This document shows, in pieces, positions 16,402 through 23,451 of a DNA stretch of 64,000 nt. The stretch is taken from assembly GCF_015560805.1 (NCBI RefSeq), contig NZ_JADMSO010000006.1:1-64000 (forward strand), given 5' to 3'. The stretch's first letter is position 1, and every line of letters starts with the position of its first letter. Below the pieces are notes generated by a model. It saw only the letters and a program-made list of their open reading frames with translations, ran no database searches and was not told the DNA's origin. A program made the translations under genes and the position numbers. The stretch comes from Mediterraneibacter glycyrrhizinilyticus (GTDB lineage: Bacteria > Bacillota > Clostridia > Lachnospirales > Lachnospiraceae).

Positions 16402-17660
16402 ATAACGTCTTTGAGATGCTGGACATGCAGAAAGACAAGAATATACCGATTCAGTCAAGAAAGAATTGTGTAACAGTTCTTGGATGCGATCCGATTTTGT
16501 CCGGTAAGATTAAATTTAACACATTATCAAACCGGAAGAATGTAGACGGCGCGTTACCTTGGAATAAATCGGAGGGGTTACGGGAGTGGACGAATATAGA
16601 TAGCGAATATCTGATTTTTTACATGGAGACGTACTACTTGCTAAATTCTGATAAGAAGATACTGGCAGCATTAGAAATGACGGCAGATACAAACAAATTC
16701 AACCCATTTGTGGACATGCTTAACGAGACGGTGTGGGATGGAGTTCCCAGAATAGAAAATCTATTAACAGATTATCTCGGAATTGCGAAAAGCGCCTACT
16801 CAGCGCATTGTATGAAGCTGATCATGTTGGCGGTTATAAGCAGGGCATTTAGTCCGGGAACAAAATTCGATTATGTTCTAGTCCTGACAGGGCGTCAAGG
16901 GATAGGAAAATCAACATTTTTCTTAAAACTGTGCTGCAATGAAGATTGGTATCTGGAAAATCTAAAAACGATAGACAAAAACAAGGATGCAGCGGAATTG
17001 ATTCAAGGCAAGTTAATTGTAGAATTTAATGAGCTACTTGCAGTTAAGGGCGCGATCGAGGGCGTCAAGTCCTTTGTTACAGCTAAATCAGACGAATACC
17101 GCGGAGCCTATGCCAGAGAAAGCGAAAAGAGATACCGCACTTGTGTATTTGTTGGTACTACAAATGATGCGCAGTTTTTGGTTGATAAGACCGGAAACAG
17201 AAGATTTTTGCCGTTAGAGTGCGGAGTTGAACCGATCACGAAAAGTTTATTTACTGATGATGAGCTTTTGCTGTATGAGTTCAAACAGGCATGGGCGGAA
17301 GCCTATAAAATATATCTGAGCGGGAAGTTTTCGCTGGTTCTTCCGAAGAACTTACAAGAATATGTTGAGGAGCTGCAAGAGGATTTTAAAGAAGATGATC
17401 CGCTGATCGGAATGATACAGAGATGGCTCGATTCAAGGCAGGATGATTATACATGCAACTTGCAAATTGCATCTGAGGTTTTGAAAGTGGACAATCCTGA
17501 TAGAAGAACACTGAATAGAATAACGGAGATCATGAACAATTCTATTACAGGATGGGAACGGAAAGGGATGCGTAATTTTAATAAACTAGGTAAACAAAAA
17601 ACTTATGTAAGAGAAATGGAGTATATAGAGCCTTACGAGGATGAAACGCCGTTTACTTGA
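16395..17660 (+). CDS. VapE/virulence-associated-E family P-loop ATPase
   Basis: A 421-residue protein. It has Walker A GRQGIGKST near residue 173, a Walker-B-like region KLIVEFNELLAV, and the family pattern NPFVDMLNETVWDGVPRIEN in front, followed by GTTNDAQFLVDKTGNRRFLPL. VapE proteins are superfamily-3-like helicase relatives found in phages and phage satellites and are thought to act in replication initiation. The usual N-terminal primase domain is absent. An iteron-like array starts directly after the stop codon, supporting a role at that origin. Confidence 0.88.
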   Translation: MVNNVFEMLDMQKDKNIPIQSRKNCVTVLGCDPILSGKIKFNTLSNRKNVDGALPWNKSEGLREWTNIDSEYLIFYMETYYLLNSDKKILAALEMTADTNKFNPFVDMLNETVWDGVPRIENLLTDYLGIAKSAYSAHCMKLIMLAVISRAFSPGTKFDYVLVLTGRQGIGKSTFFLKLCCNEDWYLENLKTIDKNKDAAELIQGKLIVEFNELLAVKGAIEGVKSFVTAKSDEYRGAYARESEKRYRTCVFVGTTNDAQFLVDKTGNRRFLPLECGVEPITKSLFTDDELLLYEFKQAWAEAYKIYLSGKFSLVLPKNLQEYVEELQEDFKEDDPLIGMIQRWLDSRQDDYTCNLQIASEVLKVDNPDRRTLNRITEIMNNSITGWERKGMRNFNKLGKQKTYVREMEYIEPYEDETPFT

Positions 17661-17661
17661 T

Positions 17662-17851
17662 TATCGTTACCATCGTTTCCGCATCGTTGCCGGTATCGTT
17701 TCCGTAAAAACAGCGTATTTTCAAGGAAAAACAGCAATAGAAACGAGGGAAACGATTATTATATAAAAAATAACATTTTACAGAAAATGCATAATTCACG
17801 AAAAAAAAAGTTAATAGGAACAACGTTTATATCGTTACCATCGTTTCCGCA
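17662..17851 (+). other. Iteron-like array and AT-rich tract, candidate replication origin
   Basis: The 9-mer ATCGTTNCC occurs at 17663, 17672, 17683, 17695, 17831 and 17840, and inverted at 17748-17756. The first and last pairs belong to identical 22-bp blocks (17662-17683 and 17830-17851). The 70 bp between, especially 17757-17830, is strongly AT-rich. This is the usual layout of a satellite or plasmid origin next to its initiator. Function is inferred from layout. Confidence 0.6.
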
Positions 17852-17867
17852 GAAAGGAGTTAAATAA

Positions 17868-18176
17868 ATGACAAACGAAGAATTGAAACAGAAGATTCAA
17901 GAGGACAAAGAACGAGATTTCAGAGGATATGCAGAAGAAAGATTATATCAGTTGAAAGTCTTGCGCGACATGGGGCACACGACTGAACAGGCTATAAATA
18001 TTATGATATGGTTCAGTTTGGAGGATATAAGTGCTGCACTGGGAACGTCAGAAGATGGAGACATAGCGCTTAGTCTTAGCTCATTAGCTGATTGCGTTGG
18101 ATATATTCCGCCACGCTATAAAGGCGGCGAGGGATATAGCTTCCTGCGGATTGCCGGACAGGTAGACACAGACTGA
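17868..18176 (+). CDS. Hypothetical phage-element protein (102 aa)
   Basis: A soluble, acidic 102-residue protein, not recognised. A charged N-terminal helix (LKQKIQEDKERDFRGYAEER) is followed by a region with GHTTEQAINIMIWFSLEDIS and a C-terminal PRYKGGEGYSF. AAAGGAG lies before its start, directly after the last iteron-like repeat, so its expression could be influenced by origin binding. No cysteines form an evident metal site. Confidence 0.6.
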   Translation: MTNEELKQKIQEDKERDFRGYAEERLYQLKVLRDMGHTTEQAINIMIWFSLEDISAALGTSEDGDIALSLSSLADCVGYIPPRYKGGEGYSFLRIAGQVDTD

Positions 18177-18186
18177 TAAAAGAAAA

Positions 18187-18211
18187 GCCCGAGCTCAAAA
18201 TTGAGCCGGGC
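18187..18211 (+). terminator. Hairpin after the 102-aa gene
   Basis: GCCCG, A, GCTCAA pairs with TTGAGC, CGGGC across a two-base loop. There is no T-run after it, so it may be an attenuator rather than a full terminator. Confidence 0.4.
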
Positions 18212-18231
18212 GTATATATATCCGTAAACAC

Positions 18232-18244
18232 CCGGGCGGGGCAT
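18232..18244 (+). repeat. Element-specific GC-rich repeat, partial copy 3
   Basis: CCGGGCGGGGCAT, the first 13 bases of the repeats at 14260 and 15549. Confidence 0.45.
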
Positions 18245-18298
18245 GTTGGCGGATACAGATACATAATAACATGGATTGAACACGAAAGGAAGAGTGCA

Positions 18299-18784
18299 AT
18301 GTATAAAGTTTTAGATAAAGAATTGATGTTGGAAGAATGTAATATAGGGGATTTAACTCTTGATCAGATAGAGAGTTTCTTGAGACTTTGGGGAGAGGGT
18401 TCGAAGATTGAAACGTTGACGTTGTTCTTAAAAAATGATGGAACGGTTGTGCTAAATAAAGATAATTCTGATTATGAATTATATAAAAAAATGGCATATA
18501 TCAGTCTTAAAGGAGGAAGAGGATCTATCGAAAAATTACGCAACAAAATCCCAGATGGATTCGGTGAAACGCTGAATACACTTGAATCTGCTATAAATGT
18601 GAGACGAACCAATGAAATGATGGAAATGTTGAAATATAATCTTGTAGAGCCTGAGGGAGTCAGTTACGGAGTTTTGAAAAAGATACTGGAATACTATGGA
18701 AGCAATGTGTTTGGTTTATACAAAATCTTGACACTGGGATATATTTTGGGTAAGAGAGCGGAGCGTGCAAGAAAGAAGAAATAA
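18299..18784 (+). CDS. Hypothetical phage-element protein (161 aa)
   Basis: A 161-residue protein with no family I recognise. It begins MYKVLDKELMLEECN, has a middle segment rich in Leu/Lys, and ends in a basic tail GKRAERARKKK that could bind nucleic acid. GAAAGGAAGAG precedes the start. It lies alone between gaps inside the element. Lower GC than the capsid genes suggests a separate origin. It could be an accessory (moron-type) gene; no direct evidence. Confidence 0.6.
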   Translation: MYKVLDKELMLEECNIGDLTLDQIESFLRLWGEGSKIETLTLFLKNDGTVVLNKDNSDYELYKKMAYISLKGGRGSIEKLRNKIPDGFGETLNTLESAINVRRTNEMMEMLKYNLVEPEGVSYGVLKKILEYYGSNVFGLYKILTLGYILGKRAERARKKK

Positions 18785-19011
18785 ATCCCGGCTGCCCTCC
18801 CGGGGACGGTGCGCCAACACCAGAACCGGGCGGCAGAGGTACTACAATTGAAGAGAGAACGATGCTCCGGTGTGCTACCAATACTGCCGGGGCATGAGCA
18901 GCAGTTTCTTCTTTCCGGTGTGGATGCGGCAACATCTGACCCGGCGGAGGGAATGGGAACGTACTACAAACGATTTACCAAAACAAACGAACAGGAAAGG
19001 GGGGCGCGTAT

Positions 19012-19176
19012 ATGAGCATAAAGATCAAGGTGTCTTATACAGACGATCAGGATCTTCCCGAAGTGATCCGGCTGCTGTCTCCGATAGTGAGAAGCTGGAA
19101 GAAGCAACCGGCAAAGGGGAAGTATAAGAGAGCTTATGGCGAATCGAACCGTGAAAAAGGTGTGCATACAAAGTGA
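19012..19176 (+). CDS. Small conserved-looking phage protein (54 aa)
   Basis: A short frame starting MSIKIKVSYTDDQDLPEVI and continuing with a basic SWKKQPAKGKYKRAY region. AAAGGGGGG lies about 9 bases before the ATG. The pattern of a short beta-strand start, an acidic helix and a basic tail resembles a small protein family common in Firmicute prophages, function unknown to me. The gap before it (18785-19011) holds a GC-rich imperfect hairpin (CTGCC/GGCAG with CCGG/CCGG) and no convincing gene. Confidence 0.6.
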   Translation: MSIKIKVSYTDDQDLPEVIRLLSPIVRSWKKQPAKGKYKRAYGESNREKGVHTK

Positions 19177-19498
19177 AAAGTGTGCGTCTGAAAGATAAGT
19201 ATCCGGACAAATCGGACACCCTAAAAAGAGCATAGTAAGATTTGTGAGGCTCTAAAAGGGTTGCAAACTGAATGACTATATATTATAATTGACATAGAGC
19301 AAATAGAATATAGTGAAAGTACCACACTGGCGTTTCTCTTTCTTCACCGGTGTAAGCCTTTATATTGGCGTGGGAATGGCTAATAGTCGAAAATGACTAA
19401 CAGCTGTTCTTGCGTCTTTTTTATTTGCTTGATCTGTTTTCATAGTTACTCTTTTCACAAAGCCGACCGGGCGTAAAACGGGGAAAGGACATGGACGC
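19177..19498. other. Gene-free gap before the scaffold gene
   Basis: I see no convincing gene in these 322 bases. TTGACA near 19290 is followed after only 14 bp by TATAGT, a poor late-promoter candidate. A small stem, TAGTC/GACTA, lies near 19383-19402, with a T-rich stretch after it. A GGAAAGG site leads into the scaffold gene. Confidence 0.4.
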
Positions 19499-19897
19499 AT
19501 GGAAAATAATAACGTAAATACTGGAAGCAATCAGGAACCGCAGCAGGCAGTACAGACAGGCGAAAGAACTTTCACACAGGAGGAAGTGAACCGCATTGTA
19601 CAGGAAAGACTTGCTCGGGTAAAGACACCGGAGGAACCGGATCAGCGCGAACTTGACTTACAGAAGCGAGAGCGCGCGTTGTATGCAAGAGAAGCTGTCG
19701 CGAATGCGGGGCTTGACAAAGATCTTGCGGATGAGTTCACCGGAATGGACAAAGAAACCGTTGACAAAGTTATTAAGATTATCGCCCCAATGGCTCAAAG
19801 AATGAATGAACCTATTTTCAATGCCGTTGGTCCGACTAATGGCACGGCGATTGGGTCAGACGCTTCTATACGAGCTGCAATGGGGCTGAAAGGATAG
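19499..19897 (+). CDS. Phage scaffold protein (DUF4355-like)
   Basis: A 132-residue acidic, helical protein. The N-terminus is disordered (NVNTGSNQEPQQAVQ), followed by the family hallmark TFTQEEVNRIVQERLARVK, a coiled coil (ELDLQKRERALYAREA) and a globular C-terminus. This family provides the internal scaffold for head assembly and regularly lies just before the capsid gene, as here (11-bp gap). Length is somewhat short for the family, which is often near 200 residues. Confidence 0.85.
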   Translation: MENNNVNTGSNQEPQQAVQTGERTFTQEEVNRIVQERLARVKTPEEPDQRELDLQKRERALYAREAVANAGLDKDLADEFTGMDKETVDKVIKIIAPMAQRMNEPIFNAVGPTNGTAIGSDASIRAAMGLKG

Positions 19898-19908
19898 GAG
19901 TTGATTAA

Positions 19909-20757
19909 ATGGCTATTGAATTAGTAACCAAGTATCTGCCGTATGTTGATGAGCTTTTCGCGGCAGAAAGTAAGAAGTCTCTTCTTACGAATAATGATTT
20001 TGACTGGACAGGATCGCATACAATCAAGGTGTATAAGATCGGCACTTCTGCGATGAATGATTACGATCGTGACGGAAGTAAATCTGGAGCGACCGGCTCA
20101 CGTTACGGAGCAATCGAAAACCTTGCAGCAAGTACGCAGTCAATGATGATCTTGAGAGATAGATCATTCACATTTGTGATCGATAAGTTGGACAGCGATG
20201 AGACAGGGAAAACGCTTGAAGCGGCTTCCGCATTGGCGCGGCAGCTTAGAGAGGTAGTTGTCCCGGAAGTTGATGGTTGGGTGTACGACAGAATGTGTAA
20301 GGATGCCGGAACAAAGCCGGAAGCGGTTACACTGACAGCCGAGAACATCTATACAGAGATCGTCAAGGCTACTACGGTTCTTGATGATGCAGAGGTACAT
20401 GAATCAGGGCGCGTGCTTTTGGTAGTGCCTGAAGTGTATCAGCTGATGAAGCAGAGCAAAGAGATCGTATTGAATACGAATATTGGCGAAGATATGCGCT
20501 TGAAAGGCGTTATCTCGAATCTGGACGGCATGAACGTGATCAAGGTATCATCTAAGCGTGTGCCGGAAAACTTCGGTTTTATGGTAGCTCATCCGTGTGC
20601 GACGGTTTGCCCGACAAAACTGGCAGACTACAAGACGCATCAGGATCCGCCGGGGATCAGCGGGACATTGATTGAGGGACGTATCGCTTATGATGCTCAT
20701 GTACTGGACAACAAGAAAAAAGCGATCTACTACCAGGAGAACAAGCCGGCAGTATAG
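19909..20757 (+). CDS. Phage major capsid protein
   Basis: A 282-residue protein typical of Clostridia siphophage coat proteins with the HK97 fold. Signs are the N-terminal KYLPYVDELFAAES, the scaffold-like loop GYGxIE-type GSRYGAIENL, the long helix segment LDSDETGKTLEAASALARQL, and the C-terminal GRIAYDAHVLDNKKKAIYY. AGGAG precedes the start. It looks intact. It is the only structural virion gene besides the scaffold, which is unusual for a functional prophage. Confidence 0.88.
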   Translation: MAIELVTKYLPYVDELFAAESKKSLLTNNDFDWTGSHTIKVYKIGTSAMNDYDRDGSKSGATGSRYGAIENLAASTQSMMILRDRSFTFVIDKLDSDETGKTLEAASALARQLREVVVPEVDGWVYDRMCKDAGTKPEAVTLTAENIYTEIVKATTVLDDAEVHESGRVLLVVPEVYQLMKQSKEIVLNTNIGEDMRLKGVISNLDGMNVIKVSSKRVPENFGFMVAHPCATVCPTKLADYKTHQDPPGISGTLIEGRIAYDAHVLDNKKKAIYYQENKPAV

Positions 20758-20829
20758 CACATAATTTGATAAAAGCACCCTGGGCGTTTTCTCCTTGCGT
20801 CTGGGGTGTTTTTGAAAGGTGGCGTAAGT

Positions 20830-21711
20830 ATGGACAATGAACAGTTGGTTGCACGGATCAGGGTGCATGAATACGAGTCTGACAATATGCTGAAGCTCTG
20901 GCAGCAGAATCAGGGCTTTATCGGAAAGATGGCGGCAAGATATTCCAGTTGTGCGGAAATAGAGGACTTAAAGCAAGAGGGATATATCGCCCTGTGTGAA
21001 GCTGTAAGGCATTATGATCTGGCTTCCGGTGTTCCGTTCATAAATTATGCTGCGTTCTGGATGAAGCAGCAGATGAGCCGGTATATAGATAATTGCGGGA
21101 GCGTGGTGAGGATCCCGGTCGGTGTGCGGGGAGAGATCCGGCGGTACAAGAAGATCTGCAATGAATACCGGAAATATTACGACGCTGAACCCTCGGAACG
21201 TGAGCTGTGCGCCCTTTTGAGAATGAGTCCGGAAGAACTGCACAAGGTACAGGAGAACGCAAGGAAAGGGCAGATACAGAGCTTGAGCGCTCCGATCGGC
21301 GCCGACAATGAAGAAATGACACTGGAAGATACCGTTGCATCCGGTGAGGATCTGGAAGAGGAATGCGCCGGCAGGCTTGACAGGGAAAATATGAAGCGCG
21401 AGTTGTGGATCGCCGTGGATTCTCTTCCGGCAGATCAGGCGCAGACGATCCGCTGCCGTTACATGGACGGGATGACATTGAAAGAAACCGGAGAACGTCA
21501 GGGCATTTCCATTGAGCGCGTGCGGCAAAATGACCGGAAAGCGATCCGAACGCTGCGGCTGAATAAGTACAGCCGGAAATACCGCGGGTATTATGAGGAA
21601 TACCTCTCGGCGGCTCCAGTGCGTCATGTGGGTGTCAGCAGCTTCCAGAGGACGTGGACAAGCGAAGTAGAAAGGGAGGTGATGAGATGCGCAGGGAAAG
21701 AAGTAAGGTGA
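20830..21711 (+). CDS. Sigma-70-family RNA polymerase sigma factor (element-encoded)
   Basis: A 293-residue protein with region 2 (EDLKQEGYIALCEAVRHYD, then FINYAAFWMKQQMSRYI), a region 3-like middle (PSERELCALLRMSPEEL) and region 4 helix-turn-helix (MTLKETGERQGISIERVRQN). There is no region 1, so it is a group 3-like alternative sigma. The start at 20830 follows AAAGGTGG. It extends well past region 4 with about 60 extra residues. It probably redirects host polymerase to late genes of the element or of a helper phage; no target promoters were identified. Confidence 0.87.
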   Translation: MDNEQLVARIRVHEYESDNMLKLWQQNQGFIGKMAARYSSCAEIEDLKQEGYIALCEAVRHYDLASGVPFINYAAFWMKQQMSRYIDNCGSVVRIPVGVRGEIRRYKKICNEYRKYYDAEPSERELCALLRMSPEELHKVQENARKGQIQSLSAPIGADNEEMTLEDTVASGEDLEEECAGRLDRENMKRELWIAVDSLPADQAQTIRCRYMDGMTLKETGERQGISIERVRQNDRKAIRTLRLNKYSRKYRGYYEEYLSAAPVRHVGVSSFQRTWTSEVEREVMRCAGKEVR

Positions 21712-21857
21712 TGAGAAACGGATCCGGTTACCATGATCCGACAGCAGGAACGGCGATCTTGCGGGCGGATTGTTATAAGAGAAGAACCAGCGCAAAATTG
21801 AGTGGGTTGACCTATCTGTTGGGCGAAGTTCCGGGCTTTCCGGTGATACTGAAATGA
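21687..21857 (+). CDS. Small basic phage-element protein (56 aa)
   Basis: A 56-residue basic protein whose start overlaps the end of the sigma gene, with GGGAGGTGA 5 bases upstream. It starts MRRERSKVMRNGSGYHDPTA. The NGSGYxDPTA block recurs, as far as I recall, in small proteins of Clostridia prophages, of unknown role. Its last codons run into the right arm-site repeat (21844-21861). Confidence 0.55.
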   Translation: MRRERSKVMRNGSGYHDPTAGTAILRADCYKRRTSAKLSGLTYLLGEVPGFPVILK

Positions 21858-21861
21858 TACT
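21844..21861 (+). repeat. Putative integrase arm-type site, right
   Basis: TGATACTGAAATGATACT, 17 of 18 bases as at 13133-13150 and in the same orientation. Confidence 0.5.
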
Positions 21862-21964
21862 TAAAATGTGTACATAGCACAGAAATGTAACATACTATGC
21901 AAAATTTTAAGCGCAAAAACAGCGAAAAGCCGTGCATATAATAGATAAAAACGGATGTGCTAAC

Positions 21965-21980
21965 TCCTGTCATCCGCATT
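21965..21980 (+). repeat. attR (16-bp core)
   Basis: TCCTGTCATCCGCATT, exact copy of the tRNA-Leu 3' end. In the 374-bp gap from 21858 to 22231 only this site, the native tRNA terminator, a repeat fragment at 22054-22072 and a TATAAT near 22119 were found. Confidence 0.9.
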
Positions 21981-21985
21981 GAATG

Positions 21986-22033
21986 AAAAGCACCGGATGC
22001 CGTAAATACGCGGTTTTCCGGTGCTTTTTCTTT
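21986..22033 (+). terminator. Original tRNA-Leu terminator, displaced by integration
   Basis: AAAAGCACCGGA (21986-21997) pairs with TCCGGTGCTTTT (22017-22028), followed by a T-rich run. Its place just past attR shows what followed the tRNA before insertion. Confidence 0.8.
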
Positions 22034-22053
22034 TGAAAATTTCATGTGTATTG

Positions 22054-22072
22054 AAAGTGTTCGCTTTGGGTA
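22054..22072. repeat. Half copy of the GTGTTCGCTTTGGGT palindrome
   Basis: Nineteen bases identical to 32746-32764, the right arm of the hairpin after the Rpn fragment. Here the pairing arm is absent. Confidence 0.5.
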
Positions 22073-22231
22073 AGGGGCAATCCGGAAAATTCTCCATTCC
22101 ATACATCCGAAATGGTAGTATAATGAAAGCAATAAGATGAACAAGGAGCGTGCGGAACCTGGTAATTCTAAACCTCCTTACACACCGACGCGAATGAAAA
22201 ACATACTGGCAGAGATATCGGAGGTGGGAAA

Positions 22232-23347
22232 ATGGACAGAGACGGAGAAAATCCATATTATATCGAAATCATGCGGGATACCGGGGCGCTTCTGGCGCAG
22301 GAGCAGGCAGCGTATCTTGGGGAGATGGCGGCGGCTTTTACGGAAAGCGCAAAGCTGGCAAATGAGGTGGAATTCTGGCGATGGATGGGGGCAAATTATC
22401 CGCAGCATTTTTCAAGCGCCGAACAGATCCGGCAGACGGCAGCGGAAAAGGCAGAATGGATGCGGACTCAAATTCAGGGAAAAGGATACGAATGGGATTA
22501 TATGACGATGCAGAGGAGCAGACTGTCAAAGCTTATGTCGGTATTTGATGCAGGAGACTGCCCCACACAGCCGGGGATCGATATTACGGAGACGGGACTT
22601 TTGGACGGGCAGGTAAAAGAGCGGTATCAGAATAAAGCATATGCGGGGACGAATAACCCGGATCTGCACAACACTCCCAAGGATGCGGTTGTCGTGACGA
22701 ATAGGGAGAAAGTCGATTATGCTCGGAAACAGGGATATGAAACGGAAGAATATCTGGATGCGGAGACGATCCGGGCAAGAAGAGAAAAACGGTTTGAACA
22801 GGCAGAATCAGGAAAAATCCATCCGAATTATGATTGGAAACAAATAGCGTCAGCGTCGTTGAAAGCCGGAGTGATCGGAGCGGTCATTGGGATGACGGCA
22901 GAGACGGTCGCTTCCTATCAAAGCTGGAAAGCGGGAGAACTTACGTCCGGGCAATATTTGGCGGAAGTGCTGAAAGCAGGCGGAGAGTCCGGTATCACGG
23001 CGGGACTTACGTCCGCGGTGATGATCCCGATACAGGCGGCGGTTACGGCAGCGGGATTGTCGGTATGGATCACGGTTCCGGTTGCATTTGTATTTGGCAC
23101 GGTGATCAATACTGTGGTAGCGCCTTGTTTTGGGCGGGGCGCATATAAAAGGCTTTTGAATGAGGCGAAATATTATCAGGCGCTGGAGGATGGGTACGAT
23201 GAGTTTATAGATGTGGCAAAGCTGGCATGCAGGCAGTATGAATCTTACATCATACAAATCGGAAACCAACGACAACGGTACGAAGAACTGAAAGCAAAAA
23301 ATGAAGAGGCGGATCAGAAGTTGATGCGGCTTCTGGAACAGATTTAG
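22232..23347 (+). CDS. Uncharacterised protein with glycine-zipper-like hydrophobic domain
   Basis: A 371-residue protein, not recognised. The N-terminal two-thirds are soluble and charged, with a middle section reading GLLDGQVKERYQNKAYAG that resembles the substrate-recognition parts of some toxin or nuclease proteins only loosely. Residues about 205-300 are Gly/Ala-rich and hydrophobic (LKAGVIGAVIGMTAETVAS, then GESGITAGLTSAVMIPIQ), as in glycine-zipper pore or membrane-inserting proteins. A charged coiled coil closes the protein. GGAGGTGG precedes the start. A Sel1-repeat gene follows 104 bp on. Position directly beside attR suggests accessory gene cargo. A membrane-acting effector is a guess. 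Confidence 0.6.
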   Translation: MDRDGENPYYIEIMRDTGALLAQEQAAYLGEMAAAFTESAKLANEVEFWRWMGANYPQHFSSAEQIRQTAAEKAEWMRTQIQGKGYEWDYMTMQRSRLSKLMSVFDAGDCPTQPGIDITETGLLDGQVKERYQNKAYAGTNNPDLHNTPKDAVVVTNREKVDYARKQGYETEEYLDAETIRARREKRFEQAESGKIHPNYDWKQIASASLKAGVIGAVIGMTAETVASYQSWKAGELTSGQYLAEVLKAGGESGITAGLTSAVMIPIQAAVTAAGLSVWITVPVAFVFGTVINTVVAPCFGRGAYKRLLNEAKYYQALEDGYDEFIDVAKLACRQYESYIIQIGNQRQRYEELKAKNEEADQKLMRLLEQI

Positions 23348-23451
23348 GCGCACCAGAGAGGTGTATCAGAGAGGTGCATCGGAGAGGATCATCAGAAAAG
23401 TGAGCCGGAAAGGTGAAGTAAAAAGAAAAAAGATCAGTCGGAGATGAAAAC

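Larger units (their letters stand above)
13062..21980. mobile_element. Integrated 8.9-kb phage-satellite-like element in tRNA-Leu
   Basis: The element is bounded by an exact 16-bp direct repeat (TCCTGTCATCCGCATT). In order it carries: integrase, type I toxin module, CI/Cro-like repressors, a small excisionase-like HTH protein, an unknown gene, a VapE-type ATPase with iteron-like repeats, three small genes, scaffold, major capsid protein, sigma factor and a small gene. All genes except int, toxin and repressor run rightwards. No terminase, portal, tail, lysis or replication initiator other than VapE was seen. Size and content fit a phage-inducible-island-like satellite or a strongly reduced prophage. 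Confidence 0.85.

Noticed and set aside
18785-19011. Possible genes between the 161-aa and 54-aa genes of the element
   Set aside because: The frames there overlap each other, have no ribosome sites and have Pro/Arg/Ser-rich translations without pattern. Only GC-rich stems were seen.
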